Assembly (NCBI GenBank): GCA_963811225.1
Contig: CAWEQO010000012.1
Location: 248,001-312,000, forward strand
DNA: 64,000 nucleotides
DNA from: CAWEQO01 sp963811225
Lineage (GTDB): Bacteria; Chloroflexota; Anaerolineae; Anaerolineales; Anaerolineaceae
Reading direction: 5' to 3'
Of this stretch, positions 7,823 to 17,083 are shown one piece after another; within the stretch, counting starts at the first letter, position 1, and every line of letters begins with the position of its first letter. The translations under genes were made by a program, and so were the position numbers. The notes under the pieces are model-generated. The model searched no databases. It had not been told where the DNA came from and was given only the letters and a program-made list of their open reading frames with translations.

Positions 7823-9766
7823 TCACTCCTCGATGCTAGCGGGTAAGTAAACTTGGAACACGGTACCGCCGGGGAAGCTGTTCAAGCTGATGCTGCCCTG
7901 GTGGGCCGTGACGATGCGTTTGGTAATCGCCAGCCCCAGCCCGGTGCCGCGTGGATTATGCGATACGAACGGCTCGAAAATATGGTCTTTGATGTCCTCG
8001 GGGATGCCCGGACCGTTATCGGTGATGTGGATCTCCACCTGTGGCCGGTTGGCGATGATGTCGCTGGGCTCGATGCGGATGGCCAGCGTGCCGCCGGTTT
8101 TGCTCATCGCCTCGACTGCGTTGCTGATCAGGTTGGTGAACACCTGCTCCAGAGCGCGTGAGTCGCCCAGCACCATCGGCGTCGACTCGGCAATGTGAAA
8201 GAACGGGTTGACGTTAACCCGCGCCAGGCGCGGCTGCCAGCGACCGAGAATCTTTTGCAGCAGCATGCCGATATCTACCGCCTTGAAGGTCGATTCCATC
8301 GGCCGCGAGAAGGCCAGCACCGACTCCATCAGGTGGTCCAGGCGGGTGCAGTCCCCCTGGATGCGGTTGAGCACGTCCTGATTTGAGTCTTCCTCGGTCA
8401 TCCGGCTGGAGAGCAGCTGCAGCCCGGTCGAGATGTTGTTGATCGGGTTGCGCACCTCGTGAGCAAAGATTGCGGTAAATTCGCCCAATACGGCCCGGTG
8501 CTCCAACTGTTGGGTCTGGATGCGGATCTGCTCGTCGGCGCTGACGTCGGTGATGAAGATCAACACCGCCAGCAGCTCCTCTTCCTTCATCACCGGCACC
8601 ACCTGGATGTGCGCCGGGAACGCCTGCCCGTTGCGCCGGTGCAGGAAGATGCTGCCCATGTTAGGCGTCGCCAGACCGCGTCCGGCCGCCTCCAGCGCCG
8701 GTACCAGCCCCTCCGCCCCGATCAGGATGTTGTCGGCCTGCTGACTCTTCACTTCCGAGTCGGCGTAGCCCAGCATCAGCTCGGCGTTAGGGTTGATCTC
8801 CTGGATCGACAGGTCCGGATGCAGCACCACAATGCCCACCTCGGTGTGCTCCATCAAGCTGTCGCGCACCGCCAGCAGGCGTTCGTACTGCACGTTCTCG
8901 CCCCGCAGGTTTTCCACCAGGATGAATTTCTGCAGCACGCTGCTGATCAGGCCCCCCAGGAACACCAGCAGTGGTTCAGGTTTTTCGGGCGCCTGTCGGC
9001 TGTCGTCTCCCACCACCAGCAAGCCGAACAGCGCGCCGTCCTGCCCTAAGGGGATGGTGGCGATGTAGGAGAAGCTGCCCACCCGCCCGGCCCGATGGAT
9101 GTCGGTCAGCACCCGCTTTCCCGGCATCCAAACCGAAGCCGCCGCAAGCCGGATCAAATCGGAGGAAGGCAGCGTGTCGGGGAAGGCCGTGTCGCTCTCG
9201 AGCGAGATGATCTTGTTCAGGTGCGGCGCGTTGCAGTCCGCCTGGTAGATGCAGACGTGACTGGCGCCCAGCAGCTGCTGCACGATACCCATCGCCTTTT
9301 GCAGCAATTCCTGGATCTCCACGCTCTCGAATACTCGGGTCAGTTCGTTGAGGATGTCGAACAGACCGGCATACTCCTCGTTGGCAAACTGAGCCGGTTC
9401 CAGCGCCGGGGAGATCGAGAGCAGCAGCATCTGGCCCTCGGCATCCAGGGCGCTGACGCGCACCCGCGCCGCCAGGGAGTCGCGCTTGCGGCGGTTGAGC
9501 GTGACAGCGTACTCCTCATCTGGGGCCAGGTTGATCCCGGCCGAGCCGGGGATGAGCAGGTCGAGGGTGAATTCCTGCAGCTCTTTCAGGCTGAAAGCCG
9601 TAATTTTAAGCAGCGCGCTGTTGGCCAGCACGATCTGGTCGCGCGGCCGCTCAATAATGAGACACGCCTCGGGGATCATGTTCAACAAAATGTCGAACTC
9701 GGCCAACCCGAGGAATTTGCTGCGCCGCTGCGCAAGCCGGGATGTGGAACTGGGTGAGTAACTCAT
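7823..9766 (-). CDS. PAS-GAF-PAS sensor histidine kinase, NtrB-like
   Basis: The protein has about 647 residues and no membrane helix. It starts with a PAS-like region, then a GAF-like region (about 140-300), a second PAS (about 305-420), and a HisKA dimerisation box with the phospho-acceptor His in FAHEVRNPINNIS. The HATPase_c domain shows the N box NLISNAVEAM, G1 DNGPGIPED and G2 GTGLGLAITKRI. An ATG at 9766 overlaps the rpoN stop codon as ATGA and is preferred over the upstream TTG at 9778. The gene sits between rpoN and the NtrC-type regulator and is presumably its cognate kinase. A cytoplasmic signal is likely; the ligand is unknown. Confidence 0.9.
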   Translation of the reverse strand: MSYSPSSTSRLAQRRSKFLGLAEFDILLNMIPEACLIIERPRDQIVLANSALLKITAFSLKELQEFTLDLLIPGSAGINLAPDEEYAVTLNRRKRDSLAARVRVSALDAEGQMLLLSISPALEPAQFANEEYAGLFDILNELTRVFESVEIQELLQKAMGIVQQLLGASHVCIYQADCNAPHLNKIISLESDTAFPDTLPSSDLIRLAAASVWMPGKRVLTDIHRAGRVGSFSYIATIPLGQDGALFGLLVVGDDSRQAPEKPEPLLVFLGGLISSVLQKFILVENLRGENVQYERLLAVRDSLMEHTEVGIVVLHPDLSIQEINPNAELMLGYADSEVKSQQADNILIGAEGLVPALEAAGRGLATPNMGSIFLHRRNGQAFPAHIQVVPVMKEEELLAVLIFITDVSADEQIRIQTQQLEHRAVLGEFTAIFAHEVRNPINNISTGLQLLSSRMTEEDSNQDVLNRIQGDCTRLDHLMESVLAFSRPMESTFKAVDIGMLLQKILGRWQPRLARVNVNPFFHIAESTPMVLGDSRALEQVFTNLISNAVEAMSKTGGTLAIRIEPSDIIANRPQVEIHITDNGPGIPEDIKDHIFEPFVSHNPRGTGLGLAITKRIVTAHQGSISLNSFPGGTVFQVYLPASIEE

Positions 9767-11172
9767 TGGCTTTGACAAACCGATTGTCGCAGGTGTGCGG
9801 GCAAAATGCCTTCCATGGCGCGGTATTTGGCTACCGTGCGCCGGGCCACTGAAAAGCCCTTCTCCGCCAGCATTACGGCCAGCTCTGCATCGCTCAACGG
9901 GCTGGGCTCTTCGGCGATCATGTCGCGCAGCACGCTGCGCACATTCAAGCTGCGGTCGAAGAAGGATGAGAAGGGCACGATGCGGCGGTTGGGCAGCTAA
10001 ATCGCCTTGTTCGCCACGGCGCGCGAAATGGTCGATTCATGCACGCCCAGCTCTTTCGACAGGCTCGACCGGGTCACCGGCAGCAGGTGCTTCTCGCCGT
10101 GGATGATAAACGCCCGCTGGAGCGTCACCACACGCTGCACCAACCGCAGGATGGTGTGGTTGCGCTGCTGCAGGCACTTGACGAACAAGGAGGCGCGATC
10201 GATGTCACCCCGCCAGGCCTCACGCTGCTCGTCTGAGGCTTGCGAAATGGCCTGCTTAAACAGCGGGTTGATTCGCAGGGTGCCGTGCAGCGGCATGATG
10301 ATCTCGACCACCAGCGGCCTGTCGGGATTGTCGTTGAGGTAGTTGATGATGATATCGGGCTGGTGATAAACCTGCATGTGTGAGCTGCTCGGCTGGCGTA
10401 CGTCACCCCAATGCGAACGTGCCGGGAAGGGGTTCAGATTCTCGCTGATGTACTGCACCGTCTTCTGCACCTGGCGCACCGGCGCATCCAGCAGGCGCGC
10501 CAGTTCACCGTACTGGCGGCGGCTCATCAGATCCATCCCCTCTTCTACGACCCTGCGGGCCAGCTCGGGCACCTTCCGCGTCTCCGACAGCACGTCCAGC
10601 TGCACGAGCAGGGCTTCCTTCGGAGAAACCGACCCCACCCCCACCGGGTCGGCGCGCTGGATGATGCGCTGCACTCGCTCGACCTCAGATGGCAGGACGT
10701 GGAAAAAGCGCGCCACCTCGAACACCGAGACGTTCAGGAAGCCGTCTTCATCCAGGTTCGTCAGCAGGTATGCCGCCAGGCGGCGGTCTTTCAAATCCAG
10801 CTCCGTGGCGATCTGGCGCAGCACGTAGGTGGGCAGGTCTTGCCCCTCGGTGGAGCGGTCATCCTCCGGCATGTCGTCAGACGGCACATCCGTATGCTGG
10901 TAGAAATCCTCCTGCGGCGAGAGGAACACGATCGGCTCCTCGGACGTCTCGGAAGGCGGGCAGCTGCACACTGGGCAAGCGCCATGGGCCGGCAGGATGC
11001 GGTGGCAGCTGGGGCAGCGCCGTTCCTCGACCAGTTCTAGCGCAGGGTTAGACGCCAGCTCTAAGTCGATCTGCTGGCGCAGTTCCCCAACCGTCAGGCT
11101 TAGCAGCGTCATCGTCTGAGCGAGGTGGGCGGTGGTTAATGGACGAAGGGCCTGGTAATGCAGTTGAAACAT
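9763..11172 (-). pseudogene. rpoN: RNA polymerase sigma-54 factor, interrupted by an in-frame amber codon
   Basis: The frame from 11172 encodes sigma-54 region I (QLHYQALRPLTTAHLAQTM...), a core-binding domain and the HTH (LGVHESTISRAVANK). It stops at TAG (9999-9997) after codon 391. The same frame continues without another stop through LPNRRIVPFSSFFDRSLNV to the RpoN box ARRTVAKYR and a TGA at 9763, about 469 codons in all. The amber replaces the residue just after KAI; Gln (CAG) is common there in relatives. The upstream product lacks the RpoN box, which is essential for reading the -24 element. An unusual Cys cluster, CPSCHRILPAHGACPVCSC, follows region I and could bind zinc. Possible explanations are a true nonsense mutation, readthrough or a sequence error. 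Confidence 0.88.
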
Positions 11173-11195
11173 GATGAGTTCACCCGATGGAAGTT

Positions 11196-11224
11196 AGTAT
11201 ATAGTGATACCGCTTCTGTTGCAA
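11196..11224 (-). promoter_or_regulatory. SigA-type promoter of rpoN operon
   Basis: On the minus strand TTGCAA (11224-11219) and TATACT (11201-11196) are separated by exactly 17 bases. The ATG of rpoN follows 24 bases after the -10, so the sigma-54 operon itself appears to be transcribed by the housekeeping sigma factor. Confidence 0.6.
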
Positions 11225-11320
11225 GTTCTATACCAGCCAATTTGATATTTGTAGGGTGCATTCGTCCAATCGGCTCTCAACCGTAGGGACAGGCACGAGG
11301 GCTGCCGCGATGATGGAGGC

Positions 11321-11349
11321 TTGGGATGGGGGCGCGCCTATGGTAAAAT
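11321..11349 (+). promoter_or_regulatory. SigA-type promoter of trmFO
   Basis: TTGGGA (11321-11326), a 17-base spacer and TAAAAT (11344-11349) lie 14 bases before the ATG at 11364. The promoter faces away from the rpoN promoter in the shared 190-bp intergenic region. Confidence 0.5.
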
Positions 11350-11363
11350 CCAACCAGATTGGT

Positions 11364-12765
11364 ATGAATATGAAATCAAAAACAGCGACGAACGAATTAA
11401 CGGTGATCGGCGGCGGATTGGCCGGCAGCGAAGCCGCATGGCAAGCCGCCGAGCGCGGCATCCGCGTCAAGCTGTACGAAATGCGGCCCGAGCAGCCCAC
11501 CGGGGCGCACATCTCCGCCGACCTGGGCGAGCTGGTCTGTTCCAACTCCCTCGGCTCCAACCTGGTTGACCGGGCCTCCGGTCTGCTCAAAGAAGAGCTG
11601 CGCCGTCTGGGCTCTATGCTGCTCGCCTGCGCCGAGGCCAATGCCTTGCCCGCCGGCGGAGCCCTGGCCGTAGACCGGGAGGGCTTCTCCGGCTGCATCA
11701 CCACCCGCATCTCCCACCACCCCAACATCGAAATCATCCGCCAGGAAGTGACCCAGATTCCCTCCAGCCCGACGGTGATCGCCTCCGGGCCGCTCACCTC
11801 GTCGCGCCTCACCCAGGCCATCCAGGATCTGACCGGCCAAGACAGCCTGTTCTTCTTCGATGCCATCGCCCCTATCGTTACCGCCAACTCGATCGATATG
11901 AGCGTCGCTTTCCGGGCCTCCCGCTACGAACGTGGCGAGCAAGAGGAGGGCGACTACATCAACTGCCCCTTTAACAAAGGGCAGTATGAGGCCTTCGTCG
12001 AAGCCCTGGGCGCAGCCGAACGCATTCCGCTGCGCGAGTTCGAGCAGGCGGTCAACCAGGGCGTCAATGCCGGGGCGCACACCTTCTTCGAGGGCTGCCT
12101 TCCCGTGGAAGTGCTGGCCCGCCGCGGGCTCGAACTCGCTTGCCTACGGACCCATGCGCCCCATCGGCCTGACCGATTCGAACACCGGGCGGCGGCCCTA
12201 TGCCGTCATTCAGCTGCGCCAGGATAACCTGGCCGGCAGTCTCTACAACCTGGTGGGCTTCCAGACCAACCTGACCTACCCGGAGCAGCGCCGGGTGTTC
12301 CGCATGATCCCTGGGCTGGAGCAGGCCGATTTCGAGCGCTACGGGCAGATGCATCGCAATACCTTCATCACCTCACCGCTGCTGTTACAACCCACCCTTC
12401 AGCTGCGCGCTCGTCTCGACCTGTTCTTCGCCGGGCAGATCACCGGCGTGGAGGGCTACATGGGCAACATCGCCACCGGCCTGCTGGCGGGTGTCAACGC
12501 TGCCCACCTGCTCCACGACGATCCGCTCATCACCCTGCCGCCCAACACCATGCTCGGGGCGCTGCTGCATTACATCACCCACGCCGATCTGAAGGATTTC
12601 CAGCCAATGAAAGCCAACTTCGGCATCCTGCCGCCGCTGGAGCAGAAAGCCAAAGGCAAACGCGCTCGCGCGGCGCTGCACGCCGAGCAGTCCCTGCAAG
12701 AACTGGATAATTTCTTGCAGCAGCAGGGTTTCACCCCTGTCTATTCCAATCACTCGGACCGGTAG
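11364..12765 (+). pseudogene. trmFO: Methylenetetrahydrofolate--tRNA-(uracil-5-)-methyltransferase, frameshifted
   Basis: TrmFO uses methylene-THF and FADH2 to make m5U54 in the tRNA T-loop. The N-terminal FAD-binding motif is LTVIGGGLAGSEAAW, followed by the family stretches YEMRPEQPTGAH, LVCSNSLGSN and EGCLPVEVLARRG. After RRGLE the reading frame is lost at 12133-12138 (hexamer AACTCG) and resumes one base later as SLAYGPMRPIGLTDSNTG, continuing through the family's GVEGYMGNIATGL motif to TAG at 12765. Joined, the protein is about 466 aa, normal for the family. The upstream frame alone ends at 12227. ATG 11364 and ATG 11370 are both possible starts. Apart from the single extra base everything looks intact, so a recent mutation or a sequence error is likely. 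Confidence 0.88.
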
Positions 12766-12793
12766 GAGTGGCTTTACGACAGTTGTGAGTGCG

Positions 12794-13738
12794 ATGAACG
12801 AAAACCAAGACTTAGATTCCAAAAGCAAGATCCGCTTTTATTCCATCCTGGGCGTCATCCTGGCGCTGGTTGTCATCTCCGGACTATCCCTCACGCTGGG
12901 CTTGTTTGGTGGCGACAATCCCCAGGCCGTCCAGGCTTTCGATGGCGAAACCGCCTATCAAGACGTGGTCACTCAGGTGGACATGGGGCCGCGCATCCCC
13001 GGCAGCCCCGCTCACGATCAGGCGGTCGCGTGGATGGTGCAGCAGCTGCAGGACGCCGGCTGGCAAACCGAGATCCAGAACACCGAGCGCATGGGCCATC
13101 CGATCCAAAACGTGATCGCCAAGCGCGGCGCCGGCCAGCCCTGGATCATCCTGGGCGCCCACTACGACTCGCGAATGGTCGCCGATCAGGATCCCAACCC
13201 TGCCCTGCGCATCCAGCCGGTTCCCGGGGCCAACGACGGCGCCTCCGGCGTGGCTGTGCTGCTCGAGCTGGCCCGCCGCCTGCCCGACAACCTGGACAAG
13301 CAGGTTTGGCTGGTCATGTTCGACGCTGAAGATCAGGGCGATCTGCCCGGCTGGGACTGGATCCTTGGATCCGAAGCGCTTGCCGACAGCCTGCAAGCCG
13401 CGCCCGATGCGGTGGTCATCGTGGACATGATCGGCGACGCCGACTTGAATATCTACAAAGAGAAGAACTCTGCCCCATCCCTGCTGACCGCAATCTGGAA
13501 CCAGGCCGCCACGCTAGGCTACACCGGCAGCTTTATCCCCGAATACAAATATTCCATGCTCGACGACCACACCCCCTTCCTCAACAAGGGCCTCACCGCC
13601 GCCGACCTGATCGACTTTGACTACCCCTACTGGCATACCACCCAAGACACCCCCGACAAAGTCTCCGCCGCCAGCCTGGAAGCGGTCGGCAAGACTCTGC
13701 AAGCCTGGTTGTTGAATATGCCGGGAGAGAGCCCCTGA
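12794..13738 (+). CDS. M28-family metallopeptidase / glutaminyl-cyclase-like protein, membrane-anchored
   Basis: The 314-aa protein has one N-terminal membrane helix (about residues 13-35, IILALVVISGLSLTLG region), so the catalytic domain is outside the membrane. The M28 zinc-ligand stretches occur in order: GAHYDSR, GANDGASG, FDAEDQGD, DMIGDAD and WHTTQDT. The D-W-I-L-G-S-E and late DDHTPFLNKG segments resemble glutaminyl-peptide cyclotransferases, so either aminopeptidase or cyclase activity is possible. It follows trmFO by 28 bases on the same strand. A GTG nine bases upstream (12785) is an alternative start; neither has a clear ribosome binding site. Confidence 0.85.
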   Translation: MNENQDLDSKSKIRFYSILGVILALVVISGLSLTLGLFGGDNPQAVQAFDGETAYQDVVTQVDMGPRIPGSPAHDQAVAWMVQQLQDAGWQTEIQNTERMGHPIQNVIAKRGAGQPWIILGAHYDSRMVADQDPNPALRIQPVPGANDGASGVAVLLELARRLPDNLDKQVWLVMFDAEDQGDLPGWDWILGSEALADSLQAAPDAVVIVDMIGDADLNIYKEKNSAPSLLTAIWNQAATLGYTGSFIPEYKYSMLDDHTPFLNKGLTAADLIDFDYPYWHTTQDTPDKVSAASLEAVGKTLQAWLLNMPGESP

Positions 13739-13772
13739 CCCCGGATCCCTCTCCATTCAATCGAGAGGTTCT

Positions 13773-13791
13773 GAAGGTGAGGCCCACCTTC
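13773..13791 (+). terminator. Short hairpin after the M28 peptidase gene
   Basis: GAAGGTG (13773-13779) pairs with CACCTTC (13785-13791) around a 5-base loop, 35 bases after the stop codon. A T-rich stretch follows from 13802. It is weak and may not terminate fully. Confidence 0.35.
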
Positions 13792-13831
13792 GCCGACAGC
13801 CCTTCTTTTTCCAAATTTCGTCAATTTTCAA

Positions 13832-13860
13832 TTGGCAAAAACGGAAACCTGACGTAAACT
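13832..13860 (+). promoter_or_regulatory. SigA-type promoter giving a probable leaderless mRNA
   Basis: TTGGCA (13832-13837), a 17-base spacer and TAAACT (13855-13860) are followed after only eight bases by the ATG of the histidine kinase gene at 13869. Transcription would start at or next to the ATG, and there is no room for a ribosome binding site. Confidence 0.6.
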
Positions 13861-13868
13861 AATACAGT

Positions 13869-15134
13869 ATGCAAGAGCTTGAGCATCTCCGCACCATCCG
13901 CCCCACACTGATCAAACGGGGGACTGAAACCCTGGCACGCAGCTATGGCCTCCGCGAACACCTGCGCACCCAGCTCGAGCAGTTCTTCGACCAGATGGAA
14001 CAGGTTGTCGACACCGGAGACCCCGCCTGGCTCAATCCCCTGCTGGTGAATTGGGCCGGCTCGCTCACCCAGACTGACCTGGACGGCGAGACCAGCCAGA
14101 TGACCGGATTGATCGATGAACTCATGCGCCTGACACTGCAGGTCAGTCATGAGTTGTTGGACGATTCCCAGGCAGTCGCCCTGTTGATCCTCTTGCTCCC
14201 CGGCTTCTCCTACGCAATCGAAAAATCTGCCCGGCTGGAGATTCAGGCCCGGGTGGGCTTCGTCTCCGAACAGCTCAACCAGGCCCAGCAGGCCCTCGAA
14301 CAACTCGACCGCACCAAGTCCAACTTCATCGCCGTTGCGGCCCACGAGTTGAAGACCCCGCTGACCCTGATCGAAGGCTACGCAGCCATGCTGCGTGAAT
14401 ACACAGAGCGTAATCAGCTGCCCGGCAACGCCCTGGTGCTGATGGACGGCATCCAGAACGGGGCCGGCCGCCTGCACACCATCATCGATGATATGATCGA
14501 TGTCTCGCTGATCGACACCAGCCTGATGGAACTGAACTTCCAACCGGTATGGCTCAACCGCCTGTTCGAGGTGCTGAAGAAAGAAATGGCCGCAAGTATC
14601 GCCGAGCGCAATCAGGCCCTCGAAATCCTGCCCTTTCCCGGCTGGGACGTGATGACTTTTGCCGACCCAGAGCGGCTGCTGCAAGTCTTCCGCAATCTGG
14701 TGAGCAATGCCATCAAGTTCACCCCCGATGGTGGCGCAGTGCGAATCGATGGGCGCAAGCTGCCCGGCTTCTTAGAGATCATCATCAGCGACACCGGCAT
14801 CGGCATCGACCCGGAAGACCTGCCCATCATTTTCGAGAAGTTCACCCGTCTGGGCAACATCTCCCTGCACTCTAGCGGCAAGACCAAGTTCAAAGGCGGT
14901 GGGCCGGGCCTCGGCCTGCGCATCGCCAAGGGTATCGTCGAATCGCACGGCGGCGCCATTTGGGTGGAGTCGCCCGGCTACAATGAGAGGAGCTGTCCCG
15001 GCTCTACCTTCCACATATTATTACCCCTGCGCGACCGGCCCACGGATGAAAAAATGGCGAAGATCTTCGCCCCACCCTCAGATGACCCGGTCAACTTGGA
15101 CAGCCTCATTGCATCCGCAGGCGAAACCGATTAA
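13869..15134 (+). CDS. Soluble sensor histidine kinase
   Basis: The 421-aa protein has no membrane segment. An all-helical N-terminal region (about 1-150) of unknown family precedes a HisKA domain with the phospho-acceptor in VAAHELKTPLTLIEGYAAML. A HATPase_c domain follows, with N box RNLVSNAIKF, G1 SDTGIGIDPED, and the G2 region GPGLGLRIAKGIVESHGG. No receiver or response regulator is adjacent, so it is an orphan kinase in this window. The promoter elements end eight bases before the ATG, which implies a leaderless transcript. hflX follows 10 bases after the stop and has its own promoter-like elements inside the end of this gene. Confidence 0.88.
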   Translation: MQELEHLRTIRPTLIKRGTETLARSYGLREHLRTQLEQFFDQMEQVVDTGDPAWLNPLLVNWAGSLTQTDLDGETSQMTGLIDELMRLTLQVSHELLDDSQAVALLILLLPGFSYAIEKSARLEIQARVGFVSEQLNQAQQALEQLDRTKSNFIAVAAHELKTPLTLIEGYAAMLREYTERNQLPGNALVLMDGIQNGAGRLHTIIDDMIDVSLIDTSLMELNFQPVWLNRLFEVLKKEMAASIAERNQALEILPFPGWDVMTFADPERLLQVFRNLVSNAIKFTPDGGAVRIDGRKLPGFLEIIISDTGIGIDPEDLPIIFEKFTRLGNISLHSSGKTKFKGGGPGLGLRIAKGIVESHGGAIWVESPGYNERSCPGSTFHILLPLRDRPTDEKMAKIFAPPSDDPVNLDSLIASAGETD

Positions 15135-15137
15135 GAT
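15109..15137 (+). promoter_or_regulatory. Promoter-like elements before hflX, leaderless arrangement
   Basis: TTGCAT (15109-15114), 17 bases and TAAGAT (15132-15137) precede the hflX ATG (15145) by seven bases. The -35 lies within the 3' end of the kinase gene. The spacing is optimal but the -10 departs from consensus. Confidence 0.45.
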
Positions 15138-15144
15138 TGGTGTT

Positions 15145-16488
15145 ATGGCAAAAAAATTACCTGAACCTACCCGTCCTCCCCGTCAAAGAGCCCTGCTCGT
15201 CGGTGTGGACTTGCGCAGCGAGCCTTCGCTGTTAACCTTGGATGACTCCCTGGCCGAGCTCAGCCTGCTGGCCGATACCGCCGGTCTGGAAGTCGTCGGC
15301 GAGACCACCCAGCGGCTCGATCATCCCAGCTCGGTTACCTTTATCGGTTCCGGGAAAGTGGACGAGGTGAAAGCCCTGGTAGAAGACACCCAGGCTGAAG
15401 TCGTCCTGTTCGACAACGAGCTGTCGCCGCGCCACCTGCGCGAACTGGAGACCCGTCTTGGCGAGGAGATTCAGGTGGTCGATCGCACTGCCCTGATCCT
15501 GGATATCTTCGCACAGCATGCCCACACTCGCGAAGGGATCTTGCAGGTGGAGCTGGCCCAGTACGAATATCGCCTGCCGCGCCTGACCCGCGCCTGGACC
15601 CACCTCGCCCGTCAGACAGGCGGCGGCGCCGGGCGCACCGGCAGCGCCGGCGGCGTCGGCTTGCGCGGGCCCGGCGAGACTCAGCTGGAAGTCGACCGCC
15701 GCGAGATCCGCCGCCGTATCAGCAGTCTCAAAGCCGAGCTTGAGAAGGTGCGCGCCCATCGCATGCGCTACCGCTCACAGCGCAAACGCAGCGCCATCCC
15801 GGTCATTGCCCTGGTTGGCTACACGAATGCGGGCAAGTCCACCCTGCTCAACGCCCTCTCCGACGCCGATGTGTACGTCGCCAACCAACTATTCGCCACC
15901 CTCGACCCCACCACCCGGCGGGTCGAGCTGCCCGGCGGTCACGTTGCCTTGATGACCGACACGGTCGGCTTCATCCAGAAGCTGCCCACCCAGCTGGTAG
16001 CAGCCTTCCGCGCCACCCTCGAGGAGATCACCGAGGCGGACATGCTCATCCATGTGGTCGATGTGACCCACCCCAACGCCACCGCACAGTGGAAGTCGGT
16101 CACGCAAACCCTGGAGGAGATCGGGGCCGGAAGCATCCCCACCATCACTGCCCTCAACAAGATCGACCACCTGCCCGATCCGCTCTCGGTCCAACAAGCC
16201 CTGGCCGAAACTCACAACTCGGTCGCCATTTCGGCCCTGACCGGCGAAGGGATGTCCACCCTGATCCACACCATCGAGACCCAGATGTTCGAAGCCTACA
16301 CGCCCATCACCGTGCGCCTGCCCTACCAGGAAGGCCAGTTGATCTCGCTGTTCCACGAGCAAGGCCAGGTCAGCAGCATCGAGCACGGCCGCGGCGGCGT
16401 CTTGATCCACGGTCAAATTCCCGACCGCCTGCTGGTGCGCTTCGAGCCCTACTTCCCGAACGAAAATAACCCGCCCGAAGAATCCTAA
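15145..16488 (+). CDS. hflX: Ribosome-associated GTPase HflX
   Basis: HflX splits or rescues stalled 70S ribosomes in a GTP-dependent way. The 447-aa protein has the HflX N-terminal domain (about 15-190; VTFIGSGKVDEV, FDNELSPRHLRELE), the glycine-rich linker GGGAGRTGSAGGVGLRGPGE, a coiled helix pair, and a TrmE/Era-type G domain with G1 GYTNAGKS, G3 DTVGFI and G4 NKID. The C-terminal small domain is also present. The ATG at 15145 is chosen because the family begins here; an open frame extends further upstream only by chance overlap with the kinase gene. No Shine-Dalgarno sequence is visible. Confidence 0.95.
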   Translation: MAKKLPEPTRPPRQRALLVGVDLRSEPSLLTLDDSLAELSLLADTAGLEVVGETTQRLDHPSSVTFIGSGKVDEVKALVEDTQAEVVLFDNELSPRHLRELETRLGEEIQVVDRTALILDIFAQHAHTREGILQVELAQYEYRLPRLTRAWTHLARQTGGGAGRTGSAGGVGLRGPGETQLEVDRREIRRRISSLKAELEKVRAHRMRYRSQRKRSAIPVIALVGYTNAGKSTLLNALSDADVYVANQLFATLDPTTRRVELPGGHVALMTDTVGFIQKLPTQLVAAFRATLEEITEADMLIHVVDVTHPNATAQWKSVTQTLEEIGAGSIPTITALNKIDHLPDPLSVQQALAETHNSVAISALTGEGMSTLIHTIETQMFEAYTPITVRLPYQEGQLISLFHEQGQVSSIEHGRGGVLIHGQIPDRLLVRFEPYFPNENNPPEES

Positions 16489-16503
16489 AGCGCCGAGGCC
16501 CCC

Positions 16504-16710
16504 ATGAACACATTGTCCCAATTCGTCGACCGCCTCTCTGAATTTTTGGCCCGCCGCAAGGGGTTGATCCCGATGACCGGCATCGGCCTGGTGCTGCTCA
16601 ACCTCGTAGTGCGTCTGGCTTCGCATGGCTGGCTGGCCCGCTCCGACCTGTTCCTGCACCTGGGCATCATCGTCGCCATCATCGGCATCATGCTCGCATG
16701 GGCGTTGTAA
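16504..16710 (+). CDS. Small two-helix membrane protein (68 aa)
   Basis: The gene starts 15 bases after hflX. After an amphipathic N-terminus (residues 1-20) there are two hydrophobic segments (about 22-40, IPMTGIGLVLLNLVVRLA, and 48-68, FLHLGIIVAIIGIMLAWAL) with only a short turn between them. No family was recognised. Co-transcription with hflX is likely from the spacing. A long inverted repeat directly follows the stop codon. Confidence 0.65.
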   Translation: MNTLSQFVDRLSEFLARRKGLIPMTGIGLVLLNLVVRLASHGWLARSDLFLHLGIIVAIIGIMLAWAL

Positions 16711-16717
16711 TCCTGTT

Positions 16718-16779
16718 TTTACCGGAAAAATGCGAAGACGCTAAGTTGTCACTTAGCGTCTTCGCATTTTTCCGGTAAA
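16718..16779. terminator. Perfect 29-bp inverted repeat between convergent genes
   Basis: Arms 16718-16746 and 16751-16779 are perfectly complementary over 29 bp with a 4-base loop. They lie seven bases after the stop of the small membrane-protein gene and before the 3' end of rpmF on the other strand. The position suits a bidirectional terminator, although no T-tract follows on the plus strand. Confidence 0.6.
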
Positions 16780-16795
16780 TACTCAGGGTCTTAAT

Positions 16796-16831
16796 AACAA
16801 ACGGGCCGTTCTTGATCGCGGCCCGTTTGTT
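16796..16831 (-). terminator. rpmF terminator hairpin
   Basis: Arms 16796-16808 and 16819-16831 (13 bp, core ACGGGCC) flank a 10-base loop. The stem directly abuts the rpmF stop codon on the minus strand and is followed by TTATTAAG. Confidence 0.6.
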
Positions 16832-17029
16832 TTACTTGTTCTCTTTTTCTTTTTGGATCTCGATGACCTCGCGGCCCTGGTAGAACCCACAGCTGGGGCA
16901 AACCGTGTGCGGCAGCCGCATCTCACCGCAGTTGCTGCACTGGACCAGGTTCACCGCCTTAAGCGCGTCGTGCGCGCGGCGGCGGTCACGGCGGCCCTTG
17001 GAAATCTTTCTTTTTGGAAGTGGAACCAT
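16832..17029 (-). CDS. rpmF: 50S ribosomal protein L32
   Basis: The 65-aa protein opens with the typical MVPLPKRKISKGRRDRRRAH basic segment of L32. It carries a four-cysteine zinc ribbon, CSNCGEMRLPHTVCPSCGFY, so it is the zinc-binding (C+) form. The length is normal for the family. A SigA-type promoter lies about 55 bases upstream of the ATG, and a hairpin abuts the stop. It is encoded alone on the minus strand between plus-strand genes. Confidence 0.96.
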   Translation of the reverse strand: MVPLPKRKISKGRRDRRRAHDALKAVNLVQCSNCGEMRLPHTVCPSCGFYQGREVIEIQKEKENK

Positions 17030-17083
17030 GTAAAACTCCTATCTGTTTATAAGGCCAAAACTTTCAGTTAAACAAGCCGTCAC

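Noticed and set aside
9997..9999. Amber codon in rpoN as pyrrolysine or general suppression
   Set aside because: TAG ends other genes here, and the MtmB homologue in this window has no amber codon at its Pyl site, so nothing supports amber decoding.
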